From Paenibacillus amylolyticus (GTDB taxonomy: Bacteria > Bacillota > Bacilli > Paenibacillales > Paenibacillaceae): a DNA stretch of 64,000 nt. Of this stretch, positions 45,601 through 54,604 are shown one piece after another. Both the position numbers and the translations under genes were made by a program. Location of the stretch: contig NZ_BCNV01000001.1 in the NCBI RefSeq assembly GCF_001570725.1, positions 1,178,001 to 1,242,000 of the forward strand, given 5' to 3'. Within the stretch, counting starts at the first letter, position 1. Each line of letters opens with the position of its first letter. The notes below the pieces were generated by a model that saw only the letters and a list, made by a program, of their open reading frames with translations, was not told where the DNA came from and made no database searches.

Positions 45601-45827
45601 CACTATACACCGTGATGCCTCCTGAACAACTCTGGTCGGGGATGTGGAAAGAGGTCGAAGATACGAGGGAGATCAAGATGAATGGTTTGTTAATGCAGGT
45701 GAGGCCTGTGAATGACAATGAAGCCGTTATTGTGCGATTACTGGATTGTCCGCTTGAAGCCTATCTCAATCCTGCCAATATGCCGGGTTCGACCATTCCG
45801 CTTTCAGGTAACTTGGGATCAACATAA
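45597..45827 (+). CDS. ylzJ: YlzJ-like protein
   Basis: This 76-residue hydrophilic protein belongs to the YlzJ family by its sequence ([30 protein letters not shown]) and by its place between tepA and the ftsK/spoIIIE gene, as in Bacillus subtilis. The function is unknown. It overlaps tepA as ATGA, so it is coupled to the protease. Confidence 0.88.
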   Translation: MTLYTVMPPEQLWSGMWKEVEDTREIKMNGLLMQVRPVNDNEAVIVRLLDCPLEAYLNPANMPGSTIPLSGNLGST

Positions 45828-45885
45828 CGCGACGAATTCAGACAAATTGAGCAGAAAAAGAACATATGTACGGATTATATTTGTA

Positions 45886-45894
45886 TGGTATAAT
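45886..45894 (+). promoter_or_regulatory. Extended -10 promoter for ftsK/spoIIIE
   Basis: TGGTATAAT at 45886-45894 is a perfect extended -10. The -35 region (ATGTAC at 45866-45871) is weak. Start would be about 18 bases before the TTG start codon, giving a short leader. Confidence 0.6.
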
Positions 45895-45917
45895 ATTCTT
45901 CTGGGGGTGACCTGATT

Positions 45918-48656
45918 TTGGCCAGAAGAAAAAAGAGGAAAAAAAAGGGCGCTGGTTTTAGCGGCGTTTTAAAATATGAAATTTACGGGATTGTGCTTAT
46001 TACCCTTGCTGTCATTGCATTATCGGGTGAAGCCACCGTTGGACGTTCGCTTTCCAAGATGTTCGGACTGATGCTTGGTAAGTTTTATTTTGCGATTCCA
46101 CTTGTTGGTATTTATTATGGTCTCATGGTGATGATTCACCGGAAATGGCCGAGTGGCTGGACCACGCGCAAGACAGGACTGGTATTGCTGGTCTTTGCCT
46201 TAACTCTGATGAGCACCGTCTCTGCAATGCACCAGAAGCTCATTCCGGTGGGTGCGCTTGAGCCTGGTGCTGTGATCACACAGGTACATAATGATATGCA
46301 AACTGAGTTGCTAACCCCTGCTGCGCCAGGTGAGAGGGACTCCATGCTTAACAAGGATATCAGCGGTGGGTATCTCGGAGCTGGGCAATTTGCTCTGTTT
46401 CTGTGGCTGTTCGGAAGTCTTGGGGCAAGACTCATCATGATCGTCATGTTTGTTATCAGTTTTATGCTGATTACGAACCTGTCTTATGTGGATCTGATCC
46501 GAATATTCCGTACAAAGATTTGGGATGCCGGGAGTTCAATGTACAAGAAGCTGGAGGCAAGGCCCTCTGCACGTTCTGCTTCAACTTCTGATGCCAGGAA
46601 GAAAGGGAACGCTCGTAAAGTGGTACCTGTCCCTGTTGAAGATGATGAAGACGAGTATGAGGATGAATTAGAGGAACAGCGTCTGCCTAAACGAAAAGCG
46701 CCAATATTCTTCCAACTGTTTGGAAAATGGGGAGCTGATCGGGAACAGGCGAAATCAGGACGTGAAATCGATCAGGCAGATTCGGCAGAAACAGAACAGA
46801 TTGTATATCGCGCCGAACAAGATCACCGTCCAGATGCTTGGCAGGATGCAACCGAAGACGTAGCGAATAAATCCGCTCCATCACATGTTCCCGTTCAGGC
46901 TAAACCTAACTCAGCGCCGATCATTCGAGACTTTTTTGAGCACGTCAGAGCAGAAGATTCAAGTATTGAAGATGATCTGGATGATGCTTATCCTTTCCCG
47001 GATGATCTCACCGATACCAACGCTGTTCAAGAGGGCGAGCATGCCATTAAAATAACGGATGAACTGGTAGAGACAGAGTGGGCTGCATCCGATGCGGGAA
47101 CGGGCGTGCCGAATGCTGTGGATGACATTCAGGGTGGAGATGAAGTGCCGACTGATGCAACGCCGGTAACAGATAGTCCAACTCCTGAGGGGCAGGACGT
47201 ACAACCAATCAAACCACCGCCTCCGCCACCGAAGCCGTACAAGTTGCCTTCATTCCGTCTCCTTGCCAAGCCGAACAATGGGGGCAAAGCGGGTGACCAG
47301 AAGGATTACATGCAGACAGCGCGCAAACTGGAAGCCACACTGGAAAGCTTCGGTGTACGCGCCAAAGTACTTGAAGTGGTTCGAGGACCTGCTGTTACAA
47401 GGTATGAAATTCAGCCTGATATTGGTGTTAAAGTCAGCCGGATTGTCAGTCTTACTGATGATATCGCGTTGGCTCTGGCCGCAAAAGATATACGGATGGA
47501 AGCGCCGATTCCCGGGAAGTCCGCAATAGGTATCGAGGTACCTAATGGCGAGGTATCGGTTGTAACGATGCGTGAAGTAATGGAGACAGCAACGTTCCAG
47601 GATGCTGAATCCAAAGTGACCATTGCATTTGGCCGAGATATCTCCGGACAGACGATCATTGGTAACTTGGCTCGTATGCCCCATTTGCTGGTGGCGGGTG
47701 CTACAGGTTCCGGTAAGTCGGTATGTATTAACGGCATCATTACCAGCATCTTATACAAAGCAAAGCCGGATGAAGTGAAGTTCTTGATGGTGGATCCTAA
47801 GATGGTTGAGTTGAACGTATATAACGGAATTCCCCATCTGATGGCACCGGTAGTAACGGATCCTAAACGAGCGTCACTTGCGCTCAAAAAGATCGTGGTT
47901 GAGATGGAGAAAAGATATGAACTGTTCTCCAAATCCGGTACGCGGAACGTTGAAGGCTACAACAATCTGATGAAAGATAATCCTGCCGCTGTTCTACCGT
48001 ATATCGTTGTTATTGTGGACGAGCTTGCAGATCTCATGATGGTTGCAGCCGGAGATGTGGAAGATGCGATTGCGCGACTTGCCCAGATGGCTCGTGCAGC
48101 CGGAATCCATCTGATTATTGCCACACAACGTCCTTCCGTTGACGTTATTACCGGGGTAATCAAGGCTAATATTCCTTCCAGGATTGCCTTCGGGGTATCC
48201 TCACAAGTGGATTCTCGAACGATTTTAGATATGGGTGGGGCTGAGAAGTTGTTGGGCCGTGGAGACATGCTGTTCATGCCTATGGGCGCATCGAAACCAG
48301 TTCGTGTACAAGGCGCCTTTATGAGCGATGAAGAAGTCGAAAATATTGTTAATTATGTACGCGGTCAAGGCGAAGCGCAGTATGATGAGTCCATTGTACC
48401 TGAGGTAGATGACTCCATTCAGGCAGCTGATGAAGTACAGGATGAGTTATATGAGCAAGCTGTACAGATTATTTTGGAGGCAAAACAAGCTTCAGTCTCC
48501 CTGCTACAACGTCGTATGCGGGTTGGATACACACGTGCAGCACGTTTAATTGACTCCATGGAAGCCCGAGGTGTAATTGGTCCTTACGAGGGCAGCAAAC
48601 CACGGGAAGTGCTGGTTTCACTTGAACAGTATCAACAGAATAAAATAAGCTCGTAG
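45918..48656 (+). CDS. spoIIIE: DNA translocase FtsK/SpoIIIE
   Basis: This membrane-anchored DNA pump clears chromosomes from the septum and packs the forespore chromosome during sporulation. About four transmembrane segments occupy residues 15-190, followed by an acidic/Pro-rich linker (about 210-440, including a PPPPPPK run), the alpha/beta motor with Walker A GATGSGKS (Lys600) and [16 protein letters not shown], and a C-terminal winged-helix gamma domain (about 845-905, [16 protein letters not shown]). The 912-residue length is longer than Bacillus SpoIIIE because of the linker. Start is TTG 45918. Which of FtsK/SpoIIIE roles dominates cannot be told from sequence. Confidence 0.95.
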   Translation: MARRKKRKKKGAGFSGVLKYEIYGIVLITLAVIALSGEATVGRSLSKMFGLMLGKFYFAIPLVGIYYGLMVMIHRKWPSGWTTRKTGLVLLVFALTLMSTVSAMHQKLIPVGALEPGAVITQVHNDMQTELLTPAAPGERDSMLNKDISGGYLGAGQFALFLWLFGSLGARLIMIVMFVISFMLITNLSYVDLIRIFRTKIWDAGSSMYKKLEARPSARSASTSDARKKGNARKVVPVPVEDDEDEYEDELEEQRLPKRKAPIFFQLFGKWGADREQAKSGREIDQADSAETEQIVYRAEQDHRPDAWQDATEDVANKSAPSHVPVQAKPNSAPIIRDFFEHVRAEDSSIEDDLDDAYPFPDDLTDTNAVQEGEHAIKITDELVETEWAASDAGTGVPNAVDDIQGGDEVPTDATPVTDSPTPEGQDVQPIKPPPPPPKPYKLPSFRLLAKPNNGGKAGDQKDYMQTARKLEATLESFGVRAKVLEVVRGPAVTRYEIQPDIGVKVSRIVSLTDDIALALAAKDIRMEAPIPGKSAIGIEVPNGEVSVVTMREVMETATFQDAESKVTIAFGRDISGQTIIGNLARMPHLLVAGATGSGKSVCINGIITSILYKAKPDEVKFLMVDPKMVELNVYNGIPHLMAPVVTDPKRASLALKKIVVEMEKRYELFSKSGTRNVEGYNNLMKDNPAAVLPYIVVIVDELADLMMVAAGDVEDAIARLAQMARAAGIHLIIATQRPSVDVITGVIKANIPSRIAFGVSSQVDSRTILDMGGAEKLLGRGDMLFMPMGASKPVRVQGAFMSDEEVENIVNYVRGQGEAQYDESIVPEVDDSIQAADEVQDELYEQAVQIILEAKQASVSLLQRRMRVGYTRAARLIDSMEARGVIGPYEGSKPREVLVSLEQYQQNKISS

Positions 48657-48690
48657 TGTAACATGTAACATGGTTACAATGAATCGTTTA

Positions 48691-48721
48691 AGCCCTCAAC
48701 CTTATTGGTTGAGGGCTTTTT
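48691..48721 (+). terminator. Terminator after spoIIIE
   Basis: A perfect 11-bp stem AGCCCTCAACC/GGTTGAGGGCT (48691-48701 with 48707-48717), with the T run reaching 48721. Confidence 0.93.
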
Positions 48722-48776
48722 GCTTGCCGATCGGACTGAACTTTTGCCATCTACTCCAAAGATCGGATGTTTTGGT

Positions 48777-48806
48777 GCATAGGAAGCAAGCAGGCTTGTC
48801 ATAATA
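48777..48806 (+). promoter_or_regulatory. Putative sigma-G promoter for sleB
   Basis: GCATA (48777-48781), an 18-base spacer and CATAATA (48800-48806) exactly fit the sigma-G consensus gHATR-N18-CATxHTA. It is about 48 bases before sleB. Forespore expression of sleB by sigma-G is established in Bacillus subtilis. Confidence 0.72.
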
Positions 48807-48854
48807 ACCTTAGCGATTCTGTTAATCCCACAAGAGAAAGGTAGAGCACAGTCT

Positions 48855-49685
48855 ATGCGAAAAATGAACCTATGGCTTTTCACTGCTATTTTGCTGATAT
48901 CCGCATTGGGAATTCGTTATTTGCTTCCTGGGAATGCAGCAACTGAAAGTTCAGCCGAGCGTACACCGCAGGTAGAAGAAAAGGCCTTACCTACGTTTAG
49001 CAGCAATACAGTGAAATATGGAAGTTACGGTCAGGATGTATACGAGCTTCAGGGTCGTCTGAAGTACTTGGGATTTTACAATGGTAAAATCGACAGTAAT
49101 TTTGGCAGCAGCACGCTGAAATCGGTCAAATGGTTTCAATCCGAGTTTGGCATGAAGGCAGATGGTGTGGTTGGAGCTGCAACCAAGCTCAAGCTGTACA
49201 ATGCTTCAACCAAATGGTCGCCAACAGAACCGCCACTTCACAAGGAATCCTCAGGTGGGGGTGAGGGCAGCGGCAGCAACACAGCAGACAAAGAGCAGGA
49301 TAATATGGGGTCTGCCAATGCACTCGGTCTCTCGGAGAATGAACTCAAAATTATGGCTAACGCTGTTTATGGCGAGGCCCGGGGGGAGCCGTTCGAAGGT
49401 CAAGTCGCGGTAGCAGCAGTAATTCTGAATCGCGTAAATTCACCAAGTTTTCCAAGTACACCTTCTGGCGTAATCTTTCAGCCTGGTGCATTTACGGCTG
49501 TAGCGGACGGACAGATATACCTGGAACCGAACGCACAAGCCAAAAAGGCAGTTGAACAAGCATTGAATGGCTGGGACCCGTCAGGCGGATGCCTCTATTA
49601 TTTTAATCCGAAGACAGCAACATCCAAATGGATCTGGACCCGTCCACAGGTGAAAACAATCGGGCAGCATATTTTTTGTATGTGA
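48855..49685 (+). CDS. sleB: Spore cortex-lytic enzyme SleB
   Basis: SleB is a lytic transglycosylase that breaks down cortex peptidoglycan on germination. The N-terminal hydrophobic stretch (LWLFTAILLISALGIRYLL, residues 6-24) is a signal/anchor. A peptidoglycan-binding repeat domain follows (GQDVYELQGRLKYLGFY, about 55-115), then a Gly/Ser/Asn linker and the hydrolase domain with probable catalytic Glu174 (AVYGEARGEPFEGQ) and ending PQVKTIGQHIFCM. The length of 276 fits. No ypeB gene follows, unlike Bacillus. A CwlJ/SleB-paralogue is possible, but the binding domain favours SleB. Confidence 0.9.
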   Translation: MRKMNLWLFTAILLISALGIRYLLPGNAATESSAERTPQVEEKALPTFSSNTVKYGSYGQDVYELQGRLKYLGFYNGKIDSNFGSSTLKSVKWFQSEFGMKADGVVGAATKLKLYNASTKWSPTEPPLHKESSGGGEGSGSNTADKEQDNMGSANALGLSENELKIMANAVYGEARGEPFEGQVAVAAVILNRVNSPSFPSTPSGVIFQPGAFTAVADGQIYLEPNAQAKKAVEQALNGWDPSGGCLYYFNPKTATSKWIWTRPQVKTIGQHIFCM

Positions 49686-49693
49686 TGATGTTG

Positions 49694-49735
49694 GAAGCAA
49701 CCAGAAGGCTTGACTTCGGTTGCTTCTTGCCTTTT
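49694..49735 (+). terminator. Terminator-like hairpin after sleB
   Basis: GAAGCAACC (49694-49702) pairs with GGTTGCTTC (49718-49726), with a further AGAAG/CTTC pairing possible in the loop, followed by the mixed TTGCCTTTT tract. Confidence 0.65.
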
Positions 49736-49810
49736 GATTGGGTTAAAATGGTTGTTACGTTTAAGCTTCACGATTGCACGATAAATGACGCCGTAAAGGG
49801 GTTTTGACAT

Positions 49811-51091
49811 TTGAATACATCAGGATTCGAACGAGGTAGCAAGAGAGAGTTTCGTATACATGTGCTTCCGACCAAACGTTTCAAAACGTTTGCGATATCG
49901 CTATATGCAGGAGTTCCTTTGCGGGAAGATACGGTAACCAAAGTAGCCCTGACACCTTTTGTTCTACGGCGCGGCACGGAATCCTATCCGGAAACAACGC
50001 AATTTCGTGAACAACTGGAACATCTGTATGGAGCGGGTTTTGGTTTTGACGTGTATAAACGCGGGGATTACCAGATCGTACAGTTCCGGATGGATACTAT
50101 TAATGATTCCTTCGTTGGAGGGGATGAGCAGTTACTGGATCGTTCATTTGCCTTCCTTGGAGAGGTTCTTACCCGACCTGCACAGGAGAATGGACATTTC
50201 AGGACGTCTTATGTACAAGCAGAGCGAGAGACTGTACGTAAAAAGCTGGAGTCCATCGTGAATGATAAAATGCGCTATGCCGCTGAACGCAGTATTGAGG
50301 AAATGTGCAAGAATGAGCCGTACCGTCTTCACCCACTGGGTGAGCGGAAGGATCTTCCCGGGATTGAGCCTGACACACTGACTGCGTCTTATCAAGAGTG
50401 GCTACAGCAGGCGAGCATGGATCTGTATGTGGTGGGGGATACGACACTGGAGGAGGTTGAGAACCTCGTTCAGCGTCATTTCAATGTGGATCGAACATCC
50501 TCCTCCGATTATCAGACACAGGCAGCGGTTCGAGGGGATAAGGAAGTAGAGACTGTAGTTGAGCGACTGAAGGTGGGTCAGGGAAAACTTAATATGGGAC
50601 TACGCACATCGATTACCTATGGAGATCCTCGGTATGCAGCAGCGCTAATGTACAACGGGATTCTGGGCGGATATCCTCATTCCAAGCTGTTTGTGAATGT
50701 TCGTGAAAAAGAAAGCCTGGCGTATTACGCGTCTTCCCGATATGACGGACACAAAGGCATTGCAACGATTCAATCCGGGATTGAAATCCCCAACTATGAG
50801 AAGGCTGTCACGATCATCAAGCAGCAGCTGGAGGAAATGAAAAGCGGTACAATCAGTGATCTGGAAATGTCCCAGACCAAAGCAATGATCCGTAATCTGC
50901 TTAAGGAAATGCAGGATTCTGCCTTTGAAATGATCGCTTATGACTTCAATCGGCAGTTGTCTGGCAAAGAGAGAACGGCTGAAGAATTGTTAGCTCAGGT
51001 AGAACACATTAGCAAGGAAGATGTTCGTGAGGCGGCAGAACAATTCCGTCTGGATACGATTTATTTCTTGCGGGACGAGAAGGAGGAATAA
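49811..51091 (+). CDS. ymfF: M16-family peptidase-like protein YmfF, zinc site degenerate
   Basis: The 426-residue protein has the overall M16 two-domain pattern, including YNGILGGYPHSKLFVNVREKESLAYYASS in the C-terminal half, but the zinc-binding HxxEH reads EQLEH at 67-71, so the first His ligand is lost. It is therefore expected to be the non-catalytic partner of YmfH, as in other M16B heterodimers. Start is TTG 49811, 9 bases after AAGGGG. The ymfH gene starts 3 bases after its stop. Confidence 0.92.
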   Translation: MNTSGFERGSKREFRIHVLPTKRFKTFAISLYAGVPLREDTVTKVALTPFVLRRGTESYPETTQFREQLEHLYGAGFGFDVYKRGDYQIVQFRMDTINDSFVGGDEQLLDRSFAFLGEVLTRPAQENGHFRTSYVQAERETVRKKLESIVNDKMRYAAERSIEEMCKNEPYRLHPLGERKDLPGIEPDTLTASYQEWLQQASMDLYVVGDTTLEEVENLVQRHFNVDRTSSSDYQTQAAVRGDKEVETVVERLKVGQGKLNMGLRTSITYGDPRYAAALMYNGILGGYPHSKLFVNVREKESLAYYASSRYDGHKGIATIQSGIEIPNYEKAVTIIKQQLEEMKSGTISDLEMSQTKAMIRNLLKEMQDSAFEMIAYDFNRQLSGKERTAEELLAQVEHISKEDVREAAEQFRLDTIYFLRDEKEE

Positions 51092-51094
51092 TCG

Positions 51095-52375
51095 GTGGAG
51101 AGCATACGGTATGAGCATTTGCAGGAGATACTATATTACGAAGTGATGGATAACGGACTGCATGTCTATATTTTGCCTAAACCGGGATTCCAGAAAACGT
51201 ATGCGACGTTTGCAACCAAGTATGGATCGGTGGATAATCATTTTCAGGTTGAAGGACAGGAAGAAGTGAAGGTTCCGGATGGGATTGCGCATTTTCTGGA
51301 GCATAAAATGTTCGAAGAACCAACGGGCGATATTTTTGCGACGTTTGCATCTCACGGTGCCTCAGCTAACGCGTTTACGAGCTTTGATCAGACGGTTTAT
51401 TTGTTTTCAGCGACCGAATATGTGAATGAAAATATACAAACATTAGTCGACTTTGTGCAAAATCCTTACTTCACGGATCAAAATGTGGAAAAGGAAAAAG
51501 GCATTATTGGACAGGAAATTAACATGTATGCTGATAATCCGGATTGGCGTGTTTATTTTGGACTGATCGAAGCCATGTATCAGAAACATCCGGTGCATAT
51601 CGATATTGCAGGAACGGTGGAATCCATCAGTACGATCACGAAGGAAACGCTATATTCCTGCTATAACTCCTTTTATCACCCGAGCAATATGCTCTTGTTT
51701 GTGGTGGGTGGTGTCGATCCCCAGGAAGTCATTGATATGGTTCGTTCGAACCAGGAACAGAAGGACTATAAGCCACAGGGCAGTATCCAACGCTTCTTCG
51801 AACAGGAGCCTGAGCAGGTAGGAGAAGCCAGACGGGAAGCGAAACTGGCGGTTTCTTTGCCCAAATGTTTATTTGGATTCAAGGAGACAGACGTTGGACT
51901 CACTGGAGAAGAACTGTTACGGCGAGATACGACAACGCAGTTGATGATGGATCTTCTGTTTGGCTCTAGCACGAGGTTATTTCAGAAGCTCTACGATGAA
52001 GACCTGATTTCCGACAGCTTTGGACATGAGTATAACAGTTCTCCGCAATACGCGTTTTCAGCCATTGGTGGGGATACGAAAGACCCGGACCAACTGCTGG
52101 CGCGTATACGTGAAGAAGTGGATGCTATTGTGCAAAAAGGGTTTGATTCTACGGATTTTGAACGTTCACGAAAAAAGAAAATAGGCGGATATTTGCGTAT
52201 GCTCAATTCTCCGGAGAACATTGCACATGAATTTACACGTCAGCAATTCCGTGGGGGTGATTTCTTCAATATGCTTCCGCTCTATGAATCGATTACACTG
52301 GAAGATGTAAATCGCAGACTGAGAGAGCATATTCGTTGGGATCAACTGGCCGTATCGCTAGTCGTGAGTCCTTGA
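51095..52375 (+). CDS. ymfH: M16-family zinc peptidase YmfH
   Basis: This is the catalytic member of the pair. HFLEH (66-70) in GIAHFLEHKMFEEPTGD carries two zinc ligands and the catalytic Glu, and GQEINMYADNPDWRVYFG supplies the later Glu. The C-terminal domain has STRLFQKLYDEDLISDSFGHEY. The length of 426 equals its partner. Translation starts at GTG 51095 with GGAGG 9 bases upstream inside the end of ymfF. The pair's substrate is unknown. Confidence 0.93.
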   Translation: MESIRYEHLQEILYYEVMDNGLHVYILPKPGFQKTYATFATKYGSVDNHFQVEGQEEVKVPDGIAHFLEHKMFEEPTGDIFATFASHGASANAFTSFDQTVYLFSATEYVNENIQTLVDFVQNPYFTDQNVEKEKGIIGQEINMYADNPDWRVYFGLIEAMYQKHPVHIDIAGTVESISTITKETLYSCYNSFYHPSNMLLFVVGGVDPQEVIDMVRSNQEQKDYKPQGSIQRFFEQEPEQVGEARREAKLAVSLPKCLFGFKETDVGLTGEELLRRDTTTQLMMDLLFGSSTRLFQKLYDEDLISDSFGHEYNSSPQYAFSAIGGDTKDPDQLLARIREEVDAIVQKGFDSTDFERSRKKKIGGYLRMLNSPENIAHEFTRQQFRGGDFFNMLPLYESITLEDVNRRLREHIRWDQLAVSLVVSP

Positions 52376-52397
52376 TATGGAGAGGGGAACAGGACAA

Positions 52398-53147
52398 TTG
52401 AAGGCAATCGGGGAAATGACTGTACTGGTTACTGGAGCAAGCGGTGGCATTGGAGCGGCTATCGCAGAACGTTTCGCCAGAGTCGGAATGAATGTCGTAA
52501 TACACTATATGAAATCGCATGAAGCAGCAAATGAAGCGGCCCGACGATGCATGGAACAGGGCAGTGGCAAGATCATGACCGTGTCTGCGGATCTTCGGAG
52601 CCGGGAACAGATTGAGCGTATGCGTGAGAAGCTAGAGTCACACAATCTCATGCCAGATATCCTTGTGAACAATGCAGGAATCTCGCACTATGGACTGTTG
52701 TCTGATGTTACCGAGGAAATCTGGGACGAAGTGATGGCAATTAACTTGAAAGGCACGTTTATGTGCACACAGGAAATGATGCCGCACATGATCTCCCAAA
52801 GGTATGGCCGAATCATAAATGTGTCGTCGATCTGGGGCCTGTCTGGTGCCTCTTGTGAGGTGTTGTACTCAACAACAAAGGGCGGGGTAAATGCATTCAC
52901 CAAGGCCCTTGCCAAAGAACTCGCACCTTCTGGAGTAACGGTGAATGCTGTGGCTCCTGGCGCAGTTCAGACATCTATGTTGAACCATCTGGATCAAAGT
53001 GAACTGAAGATGCTGGAAGAGGAGATTCCGGCAGGAAGACTTGCTCAACCTGATGAAATCTCATCACTGGTTTATTTTCTGGCCCTCCCTGAGTCAGGTT
53101 ATATCAATGGGCAGATTATCAGTCCAAATGGCGGATGGCTAACGTAA
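52398..53147 (+). CDS. ymfI: Short-chain dehydrogenase/reductase YmfI (FabG-like)
   Basis: This is a classical SDR oxidoreductase: the cofactor motif TGASGGIG lies near residue 12, NNAGIS near 93, the catalytic Ser in INVSSIWG, YSTTK for the Tyr-x3-Lys pair, and PGAVQTSML after it. The substrate is unknown. I choose TTG 52398 (249 residues) because AGAGGGG lies about 10 bases upstream. ATG 52377, one base after the ymfH stop, lacks a ribosome site. It follows ymfH without a gap, as in Bacillus subtilis. Confidence 0.9.
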   Translation: MKAIGEMTVLVTGASGGIGAAIAERFARVGMNVVIHYMKSHEAANEAARRCMEQGSGKIMTVSADLRSREQIERMREKLESHNLMPDILVNNAGISHYGLLSDVTEEIWDEVMAINLKGTFMCTQEMMPHMISQRYGRIINVSSIWGLSGASCEVLYSTTKGGVNAFTKALAKELAPSGVTVNAVAPGAVQTSMLNHLDQSELKMLEEEIPAGRLAQPDEISSLVYFLALPESGYINGQIISPNGGWLT

Positions 53148-53233
53148 ACCAGCAAGAGAACTTGTCTGGCAGTGACGGAACAGGTGAAGGTTGGCGAGAA
53201 ACAGCCGCCTTCCGGATTATTTTCAAAATGCTC

Positions 53234-53263
53234 GTATATAAAATGCCTCGAAAGCACATATTA
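53234..53263 (+). promoter_or_regulatory. Putative sigma-G promoter for ymfJ
   Basis: GTATA (53234-53238), 18 bases, CATATTA (53257-53263). Every defined position of gHATR-N18-CATxHTA is met. It lies 47 bases before ymfJ in the only intergenic space available. Confidence 0.7.
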
Positions 53264-53309
53264 CAACTGTTGATTTTAAATCTCATGCGACAGCTAAGGA
53301 GGATTTATC

Positions 53310-53573
53310 ATGTCAACAGAAAAAACAGTGCTCTCCAGTTTTGACACATGGAAGAAGTTCCTGGGTGACCGCGTACTGCAAGCAGAGAAGATGGGGATGA
53401 GTGAAGATACCATCAACAAACTTGCGTATGAAATCGGTGACTTCCTCGATGAGAAAGTCGATCCGGCGAATCATTCCAACCGGGCATTGAAAGAATTATG
53501 GGATGTCGGCGATGCAGATGAGCGTCGTACGATTGCGTGCCTGATGGTCAAATTGGCCAAACAAAACGCATAA
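53310..53573 (+). CDS. ymfJ: YmfJ-family small protein (DUF3243)
   Basis: This 87-residue protein matches DUF3243/YmfJ in sequence (WKKFLGDRVLQAEKMGMSEDTINKLAYEIGDFL) and neighbourhood. It looks like an all-helical soluble protein with no catalytic motif. The sigma-G-like promoter upstream suggests forespore production, as reported for ymfJ in Bacillus subtilis. AGGAGG precedes ATG by 7 bases. Confidence 0.9.
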   Translation: MSTEKTVLSSFDTWKKFLGDRVLQAEKMGMSEDTINKLAYEIGDFLDEKVDPANHSNRALKELWDVGDADERRTIACLMVKLAKQNA

Positions 53574-53587
53574 GATTTCAGATGAAG

Positions 53588-53610
53588 AGCTCCCGCAAGG
53601 GGGCTTTTCT
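53588..53610 (+). terminator. Terminator after ymfJ
   Basis: AGCTCCC (53588-53594) and GGGGGCT (53599-53605) form 7 pairs around a GCAA tetraloop, followed by TTTTCT. Confidence 0.7.
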
Positions 53611-53770
53611 CTAATGATTACAAACGGATTACAGAGCTGTTCTTGTAATTCATTTTCATTTTATATATCATTAACGTGACCCATTTTTAGAAGATGTCTC
53701 AGATTGTTGTCCAGTGGACACGTTCTGTTGCTGTCGAATAATGTGGAATAATGCATTACGGGGTGTTGAA

Positions 53771-54538
53771 ATGGAATCTAAACAATGGTACATGGAATAT
53801 AAAATACATAAGAACAGACCTGGTTTGTTAGGCGATATTGCCTCTATGCTGGGGATGCTTGAAGTAAATATATTGACCATTAACGGTGTAGAAGGCAAAA
53901 CCCGAGGTATGCTACTTGAATCGGATGATGATGAGAAGATTCGTTTGCTTGGTGAAATGCTTGCCAAAGTAAACAGCATCACCGTATCGGCTTTGCGTCA
54001 ACCTAAATTGGTGGATATTCTGGCCGTACGTCATGGCAGATACATTGACCGTGACTCGGATGATCGCAAGACATTTCGTTTTACACGAGATGAACTTGGG
54101 TTACTTGTGGACTTTTTGGGTGAAGTATTTAAGAGGGAAGGTAATCAGGTCATCGGCTTGCGCGGAATGCCTCGTGTTGGCAAGACGGAGTCCATTATTG
54201 CGGGTAGCGTATGTGCAATGAAGCGTTGGACGTTTGTTTCCTCCACACTTCTTCGTCAGACCATAAGGAGCCAGCTCTCCGAGGACGAATTGAACCCAAA
54301 CAATGTGTTCATTATCGACGGTATTGTTAGCACCATCCGCTCCAGTGAGCGGCATTACAACCTGTTGCAGGATATTATGACCATGCCTAGTACCAAAGTT
54401 ATTGAACATCCGGATATTTTTGTACAGGAATCCGAATATGATTTTAATGATTTTGATATTATTATTGAACTTCGCAACAATCCGAATGAAGAAATTATTT
54501 ATGATACGTTTACGGCTAGCTACACCGATGAATTGTAA
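53771..54538 (+). CDS. ymfK: YmfK-family protein (DUF3388): ACT-like domain plus P-loop
   Basis: The 255-residue protein opens with an ACT-like regulatory domain (YMEYKIHKNRPGLLGDIASML, then LTINGVEGKTRG, residues 7-50). It then carries a Walker A-like P-loop GMPRVGKT at 132-139 and an acidic VFIIDGIVST region that may be Walker B. The biochemical function is unknown; the layout suggests a ligand-controlled ATPase. I choose ATG 53771, preceded by GGGGTG; the upstream in-frame ATG 53714 adds a Cys-rich stretch without support. Confidence 0.88.
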   Translation: MESKQWYMEYKIHKNRPGLLGDIASMLGMLEVNILTINGVEGKTRGMLLESDDDEKIRLLGEMLAKVNSITVSALRQPKLVDILAVRHGRYIDRDSDDRKTFRFTRDELGLLVDFLGEVFKREGNQVIGLRGMPRVGKTESIIAGSVCAMKRWTFVSSTLLRQTIRSQLSEDELNPNNVFIIDGIVSTIRSSERHYNLLQDIMTMPSTKVIEHPDIFVQESEYDFNDFDIIIELRNNPNEEIIYDTFTASYTDEL

Positions 54539-54604
54539 GGAACCGTACGGAATCATGGAATAGATTAGCAACAACTCAAGAGATAAACATAAGGAGGAGA
54601 TGGC

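Noticed and set aside
53135..53344. 69-residue + frame between ymfI and ymfJ
   Set aside because: It overlaps both neighbours, contains the sigma-G promoter and the ymfJ ribosome site, and shows no family resemblance.
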